A stretch of 11,818 nt of DNA, from NCBI GenBank assembly GCA_964532405.1, contig CAZHIC010000054.1:1-11818 (forward strand), written 5' to 3'. Positions 1 through 7,976 of the stretch are shown here, piece after piece. Position 1 is the first letter of the stretch, and every line of letters starts with the position of its first letter. Source of the stretch: PALSA-1006 sp964532405. Lineage in GTDB: Bacteria > Pseudomonadota > Gammaproteobacteria > Burkholderiales > Gallionellaceae. The notes beneath the pieces are model-generated. The model made no database searches and was not told the DNA's origin. It worked only from the letters and a program-made list of their open reading frames with translations. The translations under genes were made by a program, and so were the position numbers.

Positions 1-56
1 TTCACCCTTCACCCTTCACCCTTCACCCTACACCCTTCACCCTTCACCCTTCACCC
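1..56. repeat. Heptanucleotide tandem array (TTCACCC)8
   Basis: Eight head-to-tail copies of the 7-mer TTCACCC (GGGTGAA on the minus strand) run from the first base of the window to position 56. Only the fifth copy (29-35, TACACCC) differs, by one base. The array may continue past the window edge. The last copy (50-56) contains the stop codon of sucD and its final Gly codon, so the array starts inside the gene and forms the 3' untranslated part of the sucD mRNA. On the mRNA-sense strand the eight G3 runs spaced by 4 nt fit a G-quadruplex pattern. A related short array lies at 2175-2195. Confidence 0.95.
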
Positions 57-928
57 TTTCAATACTTTCTCCATTGTCCGTCCCATCTCCGCCGGATTGC
101 GCGTGATATGGATGCCGCACTCTTCCATCACGGCCAGCTTTTCGTTGGCGCCGCCTTGTCCGCCGGAAATGATCGCCCCGGCATGACCCATGCGCTTGCC
201 TTCCGGCGCGGTGACTCCCGCAATGAATCCGACCACTGGCTTTTTCATGTTTGCCTTGATCCAGCGCGCGCATTCTTCCTCGTCGCTGCCGCCGATCTCG
301 CCGACCATGACCACCGCATCGGTCTCGGGATCGTCGTTAAACAAACGCATCACATCGATATGCTTCATACCGTTAATCGGGTCGCCGCCAATGCCCACAC
401 AGGACGACTGCCCGTAGCCCAGCGCGGAAAGTTGCCCGACGGCTTCATAGGTCAGCGTGCCGGAGCGCGACACCACACCGATGCGGCCTTTCTTGTGGAT
501 GTGGCCGGGCATGATGCCGATCTTAATTTCGTCCGGTGTAATCAGGCCGGGGCAGTTCGGCCCGATCAACAGCGTGCGTTTACCTTGCATCTTGTAGCGC
601 GTCTTCAGCATGTCATGCACCGGGATGCCTTCGGTGATACAGATCACCAAATCCAGATCGGCTTCTACTGCCTCGTCGATAGCCGCTGCCGCACCCGACG
701 GCGGCACATAGATCACCGACACCGTCGCGCCTGTCGCTGCTTTCGCATCACGCACCGAGGCATACACCGGGATACCTTCAAAATCTTCGCCCGCTTTTTT
801 CGGATTCACCCCGGCGACGAAACAGTTCGCGCCGTTCGCATACTGCTTGCAGTGGAAGGTGTGAAACTGTCCGACTTTGCCGGTCATGCCTTGGGTAATC
901 ACCAGAGTGTCTTTGTTGATGAGAATGC

Positions 929-932
<4 letters not shown>
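51..932 (-). CDS. sucD: Succinyl-CoA synthetase (ADP/GDP-forming), alpha subunit
   Basis: The alpha subunit of succinyl-CoA synthetase carries the phosphohistidine intermediate and the CoA site. With the beta subunit it interconverts succinyl-CoA and succinate in the TCA cycle, with substrate-level phosphorylation, in the cytoplasm. The 293 aa product matches the usual length of about 290 aa. The N-terminal Rossmann CoA-binding domain has the QGMTGKVG motif (residues 14-21). IGPNCPG lies at 123-129. The catalytic histidine is His250 in GHAGAI. The ATG at 930-932 was chosen over an upstream in-frame extension because it gives the canonical MSILI start, overlaps the sucC stop as ATGA, and follows an AAGGGA ribosome binding site. 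The final codons GGG-TGA come from a heptamer repeat array. Confidence 0.98.
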
Positions 933-2098
<1,166 letters not shown>

Positions 2099-2128
2099 AT
2101 TGACCTTTTTAAAAACGGGGAAGAGTTA

Positions 2129-2190
2129 AAGGGGGAAGGGATAAGGGGAAACCGCGCACGCTCCACCAGCCCCCTTCACCCTTCACCCTT
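2129..2190 (-). repeat. Heptamer-derived 20-bp hairpin between rfbD and sucC
   Basis: On the minus strand the arm from 2190 to 2171 (two full GGGTGAA units plus flanking G) can pair with the arm from 2148 to 2129 at 17 of 20 positions, around a 22-nt loop (2149-2170). The second arm is a degenerate, inverted form of the same heptamer: plus-strand G-runs recur at 2117, 2131, 2138 and 2145, mostly in 7-nt phase. The hairpin contains the rfbD stop codon (2183-2185) and ends about 30 nt before sucC. A short T-run follows about 8 nt after the stem on the minus strand, so it could act as a weak terminator, an attenuator or an mRNA-stabilising structure. Which of these applies cannot be decided from sequence alone. 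Confidence 0.75.
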
Positions 2191-3073
2191 CACTTTTTTC
2201 CTGCATACACAGCTGCAAATTATCCTGCCAACTTCCGGCCTGTAGACCGAAGGTTCGGAGGAGCTTGTCGTTCGACAGCACAGAATTCATCGGGCGTGCC
2301 GCCGGAGTCGGATACTCATGCGACGGGATCGCCACAAGGTTCGGTGCCGGTTGAATTTCCGCCGAACGGATAATCTCGGCAGCAAAGCCATGCCATGAAA
2401 CGCTGCCCGACGAGGTCAGATGATATGTGCCCGACACGCGCGCCAGCTCTTCTTTGCTCGCACCCGGCGCATAGAGTTGCGCCAATATCTGCGCAGTCAC
2501 TTCGCCCAAAGAACGGCACCAAGTCGGCGCACCGATCTGATCGTCCACGATGCGCAGCTCGCTACGTTCACGCGCCAAGCGCAACATGGTCAGCAGAAAA
2601 TTTCTACCGCGCGCGCCGTACACCCAGCTGGTTCGCAAAATCAGGTGATTGCCGCCTACCGCACGGATGGCCTGCTCCCCCGCCAGCTTGGTCTTGCCAT
2701 AAACGCCCAGCGGGTTGAGCGCATCGTCTTCCACATACGCTCCCGGCTTGCTGCCATCGAAAACATAGTCGGTGGAATAATGCACAAACAGCGCATTTAA
2801 TTTTTTCGCTTCTTCCGCAAAAATTCCCGGCGCGATGCCGTTGATCGCTGCGGCGAGATCGGGCTCAGTTTCAGCTTTGTCCACCGCCGTATACGCGGCG
2901 GGATTGACGATGATGTGCGGCTGTATTTCGCGCACTTTGCGGCGGATAGCATCAGCATCGGCAAGATCGAGTGCAGCCGAATCCAGCGCGATCACCTGCC
3001 CCAATGGTGCCAAGCTACGCTGCAACTCCCAGCCGACTTGCCCGTTCTTGCCGGTGAGCAATATTTTTTTCAT
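2183..3073 (-). CDS. rfbD: dTDP-4-dehydrorhamnose reductase (RmlD)
   Basis: Catalyses the last step of dTDP-L-rhamnose synthesis, the NAD(P)H-dependent reduction of dTDP-4-keto-L-rhamnose. The product is 296 aa (E. coli 299). It is an extended SDR-type enzyme, with the dinucleotide-binding glycines at 8, 11 and 14 (GKNGQVG), the STDYVFDG motif at 100-107 and the catalytic Tyr125-x3-Lys129 in YGKTK. The ATG overlaps the rfbC stop as ATGA and follows GAGG with 7-nt spacing. It is the fourth gene of the rfbBACD run. The last residues (EKSEG) and the stop lie in heptamer-repeat sequence, so the C-terminal tail may be repeat-derived. Confidence 0.97.
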   Translation of the reverse strand: MKKILLTGKNGQVGWELQRSLAPLGQVIALDSAALDLADADAIRRKVREIQPHIIVNPAAYTAVDKAETEPDLAAAINGIAPGIFAEEAKKLNALFVHYSTDYVFDGSKPGAYVEDDALNPLGVYGKTKLAGEQAIRAVGGNHLILRTSWVYGARGRNFLLTMLRLARERSELRIVDDQIGAPTWCRSLGEVTAQILAQLYAPGASKEELARVSGTYHLTSSGSVSWHGFAAEIIRSAEIQPAPNLVAIPSHEYPTPAARPMNSVLSNDKLLRTFGLQAGSWQDNLQLCMQEKSEG

Positions 3074-3618
3074 ACAAAAACCTCAGCTTCTCGCAACGGC
3101 GCGCCCGCCTGGTCTTTGGCCGACAACAAGGGCACTGCTCCGCCCAGTTTCCAGTCGATAGCCAACTCGGCATCGTTCCAAACAATGCAGCGTTCGAATT
3201 CCGGCGCCCAATAATCAGTGGTCTTATAGAGAAACTCAGCCGTCTCGCTCAGCACAACGAAGCCATGGGCGAAACCCGGCGGTATCCACAACATGCGTTT
3301 ATTCTCGGCGGACAGATTCACGCCGACCGATAGTCCAAATGTAGGCGAGTTTTTGCGTATGTCCACCGCCACATCAAACACTTCGCCCGCCACGGCGCGC
3401 ACCAACTTTCCCTGCGCATGTTGTATCTGATAATGCAGGCCGCGCAACACATGGCGGGCGGATTTTGAATGATTGTCCTGCACAAACTCCGCATTGATTC
3501 CCGTCAGCTCCGCGAAGCGGCGTTTATTAAAGCTCTCGAAAAAAAATCCGCGCTCATCCCCGAACACTTTGGGTTCAATAATGAGCAGATCGGGAATAGC
3601 GGTGGGAACGACTTTCAT
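3070..3618 (-). CDS. rfbC: dTDP-4-dehydrorhamnose 3,5-epimerase (RmlC)
   Basis: Converts dTDP-4-keto-6-deoxy-D-glucose to dTDP-4-keto-L-rhamnose by double epimerisation; it is a cytoplasmic cupin-fold enzyme. From the ATG at 3616-3618 the product is 182 aa, a normal length. Visible family motifs are the RGLHYQ catalytic histidine (residue 62 from this ATG), the following conserved Lys (71), the WIPPGFAHGF cupin motif and the catalytic-region tyrosines in FLYKTTDYW. A TTG two codons upstream (3622-3624) is also in frame. It would overlap the rfbA stop but would sit only about 2 nt from the AAGGCG Shine-Dalgarno sequence, whereas the ATG has 8-nt spacing, so I prefer the ATG. There is a 2-nt gap from rfbA and a 4-nt ATGA overlap with rfbD. 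Confidence 0.97.
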   Translation of the reverse strand: MKVVPTAIPDLLIIEPKVFGDERGFFFESFNKRRFAELTGINAEFVQDNHSKSARHVLRGLHYQIQHAQGKLVRAVAGEVFDVAVDIRKNSPTFGLSVGVNLSAENKRMLWIPPGFAHGFVVLSETAEFLYKTTDYWAPEFERCIVWNDAELAIDWKLGGAVPLLSAKDQAGAPLREAEVFV

Positions 3619-3620
3619 GT

Positions 3621-4496
3621 TCAAAACGCCTTATCGGAAAGCAGGCCTAGCAAATAACGTCCGTAAGCATTCTTCGCCAGCGGCTGGGCAAGTTGTGCCA
3701 CTTGTTCCGCAGAGATATAGCCTTTACGAAAAGCGATCTCTTCGGGACAGGCGATCTTCAGCCCTTGGCGTTTTTCCAGCGTCTGCACAAAAGAACCCGC
3801 TTCCAGCAGCGATTCATGCGTGCCGGTATCCAGCCACGCATACCCGCGCCCCATCACCTGCACCTCCAAATCGCCGCGCTCCAGATAAATCTGATTGACC
3901 GTGGTGATCTCCAATTCGCCGCGCGCCGATGGCTTGATGGTCTTGGCGATCTCCACCACATCGTTGTCGTAGAAATACAAGCCAGTCACCGCATAGTTCG
4001 ATTTGGGCTGGCGCGGTTTCTCTTCGATGCTCAACGCACGGCCTGTCGTATCAAAATCGACCACGCCATAACGCTCGGGATCTTGTACGTGATAGGCGAA
4101 CACCGTGCCGCCTTGGGTTTTTGTCGCAGCGGCATTGAGCAACTGATCGAACCCATGCCCGTAAAAAATATTGTCGCCCAACACCAGCGAGCAGCCGTCA
4201 TTGCCGATGAACGACTCGCCAATGATGAAAGCCTGCGCCAAGCCGTCCGGCGAGGGCTGTACCGCATAGGAGAAATTCATCCCCCACTTGGCTCCATCTC
4301 CAAGCAATAGCTGGAACAGCGGCGTGTCCTGCGGAGTGGAGATGATCAGCACATCGCGTATCCCCGCCAACATCAATGTGGTCAGCGGATGGTAGACCAT
4401 CGGCTTGTCGTACACCGGCAATAGCTGCTTGGAGATCGCCTGCGTGACCGGATACAAACGGGTGCCGGAACCTCCGGCGAGAATGATGCCTTTCAT
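3621..4496 (-). CDS. rfbA: Glucose-1-phosphate thymidylyltransferase (RmlA)
   Basis: Makes dTDP-glucose and pyrophosphate from glucose-1-phosphate and dTTP, the first and usually feedback-controlled step of dTDP-L-rhamnose synthesis. The product is 291 aa (E. coli 293). The nucleotidyltransferase signature GGSGTRLYPVT (8-18) is followed by Lys23 and by PVYDKPMVYHPL. DGLAQAF (84-90) and the metal-binding LGDNIFYG (106-113) are present. The frame stays open 31 codons upstream of this start. The ATG at 4494-4496 was chosen because it gives MKGIILAGG, overlaps the rfbB stop as ATGA and follows AGGAG with 6-nt spacing. Confidence 0.98.
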   Translation of the reverse strand: MKGIILAGGSGTRLYPVTQAISKQLLPVYDKPMVYHPLTTLMLAGIRDVLIISTPQDTPLFQLLLGDGAKWGMNFSYAVQPSPDGLAQAFIIGESFIGNDGCSLVLGDNIFYGHGFDQLLNAAATKTQGGTVFAYHVQDPERYGVVDFDTTGRALSIEEKPRQPKSNYAVTGLYFYDNDVVEIAKTIKPSARGELEITTVNQIYLERGDLEVQVMGRGYAWLDTGTHESLLEAGSFVQTLEKRQGLKIACPEEIAFRKGYISAEQVAQLAQPLAKNAYGRYLLGLLSDKAF

Positions 4497-5560
4497 GCTG
4501 CGCTCCTGTTCGAGTAATTTTTTTCCACCCAGTGCTGGTAGTCGCCGCTCGTCACACCCTGCACCCAGGCGGTGTTCGCCAGATACCATTCAACCGTCTT
4601 GCGCAGCCCCGTCTCAAAAGTCTCCTGCGGCTTCCATCCCAAGTCGTGCGCGATCTTGCTGGCGTCGATGGCATAGCGGCGGTCATGTCCCGGACGATCT
4701 TGCACATAAGTGATGAGCTTATTATGCGGTGCGCCTTGCGGATGCAATTCGTCGAGTATGGCGCAGATAGACTGCACCACTTGCAGATTGGTCTTTTCGT
4801 TCCAGCCGCCTATGTTGTAGGTCTCGCCCAGCTTGCCGCGTGCCAACACCAAGCGCAGCGCACGCGCGTGGTCGTCGACATACAGCCAGTCGCGGATGTT
4901 GTCGCCCTTGCCGTAAATGGGCAAAGGCTTGCCGTTCACTGCATTCAATATCACCAGAGGAATGAGCTTCTCGGGGAAGTGACAGGGTCCGTAGTTGTTC
5001 GAGCAATTGGTGGTGACCACAGGCAGCCCATACGTGTGATGCCATGCGCGCACCAGATGGTCGGAAGAGGCTTTGCTGGCAGAGTAAGGCGAGTTCGGCT
5101 CGTAGGTCGTTTCCTCGGTAAAGAAACCGGATTCACCCAGACTGCCGTACACCTCATCGGTGGAAATATGATGAAAACGGAACGCCGCTTTGCGTTGCGC
5201 ATCCAATCCGTTCCAGTAGTTGCGCGCGGCTTCCAGCAAGGTGTACGTGCCGACAATATTGGTTTGAATAAAATCCGCCGGCCCTGAGATGGAGCGATCC
5301 ACATGCGACTCCGCCGCCAGATGCATCACCGCATCCGGCTGATGTTCGCGAAACACCCGCGCCACTTCTGCGGCATCGCAAATATCGACACGCTCGAAAC
5401 GATAGCGCGGATCATCAGAAACAGAGGCCAGCGATTGCAGATTACCCGCGTAAGTCAGCTTGTCGACATTGACAGTTTTGCTATCGGTTTCGTTGATGAA
5501 TTGACGCACGACCGCAGAACCGATGAATCCGGCCCCGCCTGTAATAAGGATTGTTTGCAT
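4493..5560 (-). CDS. rfbB: dTDP-glucose 4,6-dehydratase (RmlB)
   Basis: The second enzyme of the dTDP-L-rhamnose pathway, converting dTDP-glucose to dTDP-4-keto-6-deoxyglucose with bound NAD+. The product is 355 aa, normal for the family. It is an extended SDR fold: NAD-binding TGGAGFIGS at 7-15, HLAAESHVDRS at 80-90, the STDEVYG motif with Thr134-Asp135-Glu136, and catalytic Tyr159-x3-Lys163 in YSASK. NCSNNYGP and RDWLYVDDH further along are typical of RmlB. It is the first gene of the rfbBACD run. There is no clear Shine-Dalgarno upstream of the ATG (5558-5560). The tRNA-Thr terminator at 5651-5692 separates it from the gene upstream, so its promoter should lie at about 5561-5650. Confidence 0.98.
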   Translation of the reverse strand: MQTILITGGAGFIGSAVVRQFINETDSKTVNVDKLTYAGNLQSLASVSDDPRYRFERVDICDAAEVARVFREHQPDAVMHLAAESHVDRSISGPADFIQTNIVGTYTLLEAARNYWNGLDAQRKAAFRFHHISTDEVYGSLGESGFFTEETTYEPNSPYSASKASSDHLVRAWHHTYGLPVVTTNCSNNYGPCHFPEKLIPLVILNAVNGKPLPIYGKGDNIRDWLYVDDHARALRLVLARGKLGETYNIGGWNEKTNLQVVQSICAILDELHPQGAPHNKLITYVQDRPGHDRRYAIDASKIAHDLGWKPQETFETGLRKTVEWYLANTAWVQGVTSGDYQHWVEKNYSNRSAA

Positions 5561-5590
5561 AGAGAACGTATCAACTAGTGTAATACGCGA

Positions 5591-5626
5591 ATTCTACAAC
5601 ATGGCACTGCTTATGCGGCAGCATAA
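5591..5626 (-). promoter_or_regulatory. Candidate rfb operon control region with palindrome
   Basis: On the minus strand TAGAAT (5596 to 5591) matches the -10 consensus at 5 of 6 bases and lies about 30 nt before the rfbB start. No convincing -35 element is visible at the right spacing. Just upstream is a perfect 6-bp inverted repeat TTATGC-GGCA-GCATAA (5611-5626), placed where a regulator could bind. The assignment rests on position and weak consensus only. Confidence 0.3.
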
Positions 5627-5650
5627 ACGAAGGCTCGCTGAGATCACAGC

Positions 5651-5692
5651 TATAAAAATAAAAATGGCCGCTGCGTATGCAATGGCCATTTT
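5651..5692 (-). terminator. Intrinsic terminator after tRNA-Thr
   Basis: On the minus strand a perfect 9-bp stem (AAAATGGCC at 5692-5684 with GGCCATTTT at 5669-5661) encloses a short inner TGC/GCA stem and is followed by a T-rich tract (5660-5651). It begins a few bases after the CCA end of the tRNA, so it is a classical Rho-independent terminator. It also isolates the tRNA from the rfb operon. Confidence 0.88.
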
Positions 5693-5696
5693 AAAT

Positions 5697-5772
5697 TGGT
5701 GCCGATTATCGGATTCGAACTGATGACCTACCGCTTACAAGGCGGTTGCTCTACCAACTGAGCTAAATCGGC
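5697..5772 (-). tRNA. tRNA-Thr (anticodon UGU)
   Basis: A complete 76-nt cloverleaf with encoded CCA. The acceptor stem GCCGATT/AATCGGC has 7 of 7 pairs, the D-stem is GCTC/GAGC, and the anticodon stem ACCGC/GCGGT has 5 of 5 pairs. The loop CTTGTAA puts TGT at positions 34-36, reading ACA threonine codons. The variable loop is AGGTC and the T-loop is TTCGAAT. The T-stem ATCAG/CCGAT has one A-C mismatch (about positions 52-62). The gene stands alone with its own promoter and terminator. A small inverted repeat ATTAGC-TGAC-GCTAAT (5777-5792) lies in the 5' leader just before the mature end. Confidence 0.97.
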
Positions 5773-5852
5773 GATGATTAGCTGACGCTAATTTGTCAGT
5801 AATTTCATATCTCCAAGGCTGACGCTGATACACGTTCCCCGAAAGCGGCGCG

Positions 5853-5880
5853 ATTATACCTACGCCCATGAATTTCTCAA
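5853..5880 (-). promoter_or_regulatory. Sigma70-type promoter of tRNA-Thr
   Basis: On the minus strand TTGAGA (5880-5875) and a perfect TATAAT (5858-5853) are separated by 16 nt. A GC-rich discriminator (CGCGCCGC) follows, as is typical of growth-rate and stringently controlled stable-RNA promoters. The predicted start lies about 75 nt before the mature tRNA end, giving a processed 5' leader. The promoter faces away from feoA in the shared intergenic region. Confidence 0.85.
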
Positions 5881-5946
5881 ATTTTTCTGCACTCAAACTT
5901 AAAGTCTCCCACAAAGATGCGGCAGCTATGAAATAATCCGGCCACT

Positions 5947-6192
5947 GTGCAAACGATCATTCCCTCTGAAGTATTAACCAGCCTTGCCCCCGGAGAAAGC
6001 GCGACTATCGTTGCCATTCAGACCGACGAGGCTCTGCGCCAACGTTTATTGGCGCTGGGCTTCCGCGTCGGCAAGCGTGTCGATCTCATCCGCAAGGCAA
6101 GCTTTTCCGGCCCGCTGCAAGTGCGCATCGGCACGACAGACATCCTGTTACGCAGGAATGAGGCGTCCAAAATCGCGGTTGAAAGAACATGA
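5947..6192 (+). CDS. feoA: Ferrous iron transport protein A (FeoA)
   Basis: A small SH3-like cytoplasmic protein that works with FeoB in Fe(II) uptake. The product is 81 aa, near the usual 75-80. The FeoA pattern LAPGESATIVAI...RQRLLALGFRVGKRVDLIRKASFSGPLQVRIG...LRRNEASKI is clear, including the conserved LxxLGFxxG and LRxxEAxxI segments. The start is GTG (5947-5949); no in-frame ATG is available and no Shine-Dalgarno is visible. The stop overlaps the feoB start by ATGA. I saw no good Fur-box or FNR-box match in the 174 nt upstream. Confidence 0.95.
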   Translation: MQTIIPSEVLTSLAPGESATIVAIQTDEALRQRLLALGFRVGKRVDLIRKASFSGPLQVRIGTTDILLRRNEASKIAVERT

Positions 6193-7976
6193 AGCGGGTC
6201 GCGTTGCTAGGCATGCCCAACACGGGCAAATCGACATTGTTCAACCGTATGACAGGCGGCGCGGCGCGGGTAGGCAATTGGCCCGGCATTACCGTAGAGC
6301 TACTCAGCGGCAAGATTTTGCTCGGCGGCGATATGGTAGAGCTCATCGACTTGCCGGGAATCTACGACATCCACGGCTTTTCCGAAGACGAACAAGTGGT
6401 GCGCCACTTTTTGCATGACAACGTGCCCGACCTCGCCCTCATCGTGCTCAACGCTACCCAGATTGAGCGCCAGCTCAGCCTGTTGCTGCAACTCAAGCAA
6501 TACGATCTGAACATGGTGGTGTTGCTCAACATGGCCGACGAAGCGAAGAAATTCGGCATCACTATCGACACGAAAAAGATGTCCGCCGCGCTCGGCATCC
6601 CGATCTTTCTGCTCAGTGCGAAGTACGGCAACGGCTATCAGGAAGCGCTGCACGCCGTCACCAAGGCCTTGCGCTACAACACGCCGGGCATGGCGGAAGA
6701 GTTGCGCTCACAGCTCGAACAGGATGCGCATATCGAAAGCGAAATGGCGCGCGTGTTGCAGCATGCGGTGCAAGTACCCGCCCGCCTGCCGGACAACCTC
6801 ACCACACAACTCGATCACCTGATGCTGCATCCGTGGCTGGGCTTGCCGATCTTCTTCGGCATCATGTATCTGCTGTTTCAGGGTATTTTCTTTCTCGGGC
6901 AACCGCTGCAAACAGGCGTGGGCAATCTGCTCAACTGGTTGCGCGAGGCAGCCGTGGCACCGTTGCTCGCCAGCCTGCCTGCGCTGCTGCAAGGCTTGTT
7001 GCTGGACGGCATCTACAACGGCGTGGCCACCGTCGCCGCTTTCGTCCCCATCATCGTGCTGTTCTTCCTGTTCATGGCCATCGTAGAAGACACCGGCTAC
7101 CTGTCGCGTGCCGCTTTTTTGATGGATGCGCTGATGGCCAAATTGGGATTGGACGGGCGCAGCTTTGTCATGCTGCTGATGGGGTTCGGCTGCAACGTGC
7201 CCGCGCTGATGGGCACGCGGGTGATGCGTTCGCGCCCATTACGCCTGCTCAGTATGCTGGTGATCCCGTTCTCGCTGTGCTCGGCGCGCTTGCAAGTTTT
7301 CGTGTTCATCACCGCCGCGCTGTTCGCGCCGAAGTCCGCCGCGCTGGTGGTGTTCAGCCTGTACCTGTTCAGCTTCGCCGCCGCCATCCTCACCGCGCTG
7401 CTGTTCAAACGCCACTTTCCCAACAGCGAACCCTTCGTGCTGGAACTGCCGCCCTACCGCTTTCCCACGCTACGCCAGATGGTGCTGCGCGGCTGGCACG
7501 AGGTGTACTACTTCATTCATCGCGCCAGCAAATTCATCATCATCGGCGTGGTGCTCGTTTGGTTGCTCACCCATCTGCCGACTTCTGCCGTGCCCGCAGG
7601 CCCCGACACCTGGGCGGGACACATCGGCGCTTGGCTGCGCCCCGTGTTTGAACCCATCGGCATCACGGCGGAACTCACTATCGCGCTGATCTTCGGCTTC
7701 GTGGCCAAAGAGATCGTCATCGGCTCGCTCGCGGTGATCTACGGCTTGAGCGGCCACGCATTAAGCGGCGCACTGGCATTACAACTGGACTGGGTGCAGG
7801 CCTACAGCTTCATGCTGTTCACCCTGATCTACACCCCCTGCCTGTCCACCATCGCCACCTTGCGCAGCGAATCCAAGAACAACGGTTTTATGCTGCTATC
7901 GCTGGGCTGGTCGTTGGCACTGGCTTGGGCGGTGAGCTTTGTGTTCTATCAAGGCGCAAGGGCGCTGGGGTACTAG
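6189..7976 (+). CDS. feoB: Ferrous iron transport protein B (FeoB), short form
   Basis: An inner-membrane Fe(II) transporter with an N-terminal G-domain. At 595 aa it is much shorter than E. coli FeoB (773). The G-domain motifs are complete: G1 GMPNTGKS (8-15), G2 Thr35 in GITVE, G3 DLPG (54-57), G4 NMAD (114-117) and G5 SAK (143-145). The membrane part starts at about residue 215 and has several hydrophobic segments. MGFGCNVPA (331-339) and PFSLCSARLQVF (360-371) correspond to the Gate motifs with their cysteines (Cys335, Cys364), and PCLSTIATL lies at 550-558. G1 differs from the more usual GNPN form. The gene is coupled to feoA by ATGA, no feoC is present, and its TAG stop overlaps the convergent selD stop. 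Confidence 0.97.
   Translation: MKRVALLGMPNTGKSTLFNRMTGGAARVGNWPGITVELLSGKILLGGDMVELIDLPGIYDIHGFSEDEQVVRHFLHDNVPDLALIVLNATQIERQLSLLLQLKQYDLNMVVLLNMADEAKKFGITIDTKKMSAALGIPIFLLSAKYGNGYQEALHAVTKALRYNTPGMAEELRSQLEQDAHIESEMARVLQHAVQVPARLPDNLTTQLDHLMLHPWLGLPIFFGIMYLLFQGIFFLGQPLQTGVGNLLNWLREAAVAPLLASLPALLQGLLLDGIYNGVATVAAFVPIIVLFFLFMAIVEDTGYLSRAAFLMDALMAKLGLDGRSFVMLLMGFGCNVPALMGTRVMRSRPLRLLSMLVIPFSLCSARLQVFVFITAALFAPKSAALVVFSLYLFSFAAAILTALLFKRHFPNSEPFVLELPPYRFPTLRQMVLRGWHEVYYFIHRASKFIIIGVVLVWLLTHLPTSAVPAGPDTWAGHIGAWLRPVFEPIGITAELTIALIFGFVAKEIVIGSLAVIYGLSGHALSGALALQLDWVQAYSFMLFTLIYTPCLSTIATLRSESKNNGFMLLSLGWSLALAWAVSFVFYQGARALGY

Noticed and set aside
1..56. CRISPR array
   Set aside because: The units are 7 bp and contiguous, with no spacers and no cas genes nearby.
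3621..4589. rfbA extended by 31 codons
   Set aside because: The extension overlaps the rfbB 3' end and precedes the canonical MKGIILAGG start, which has AGGAG upstream.
5773..5946. Fur or FNR box for feoAB
   Set aside because: No stretch gives a convincing match to either consensus by eye; only the tRNA promoter is clear here.
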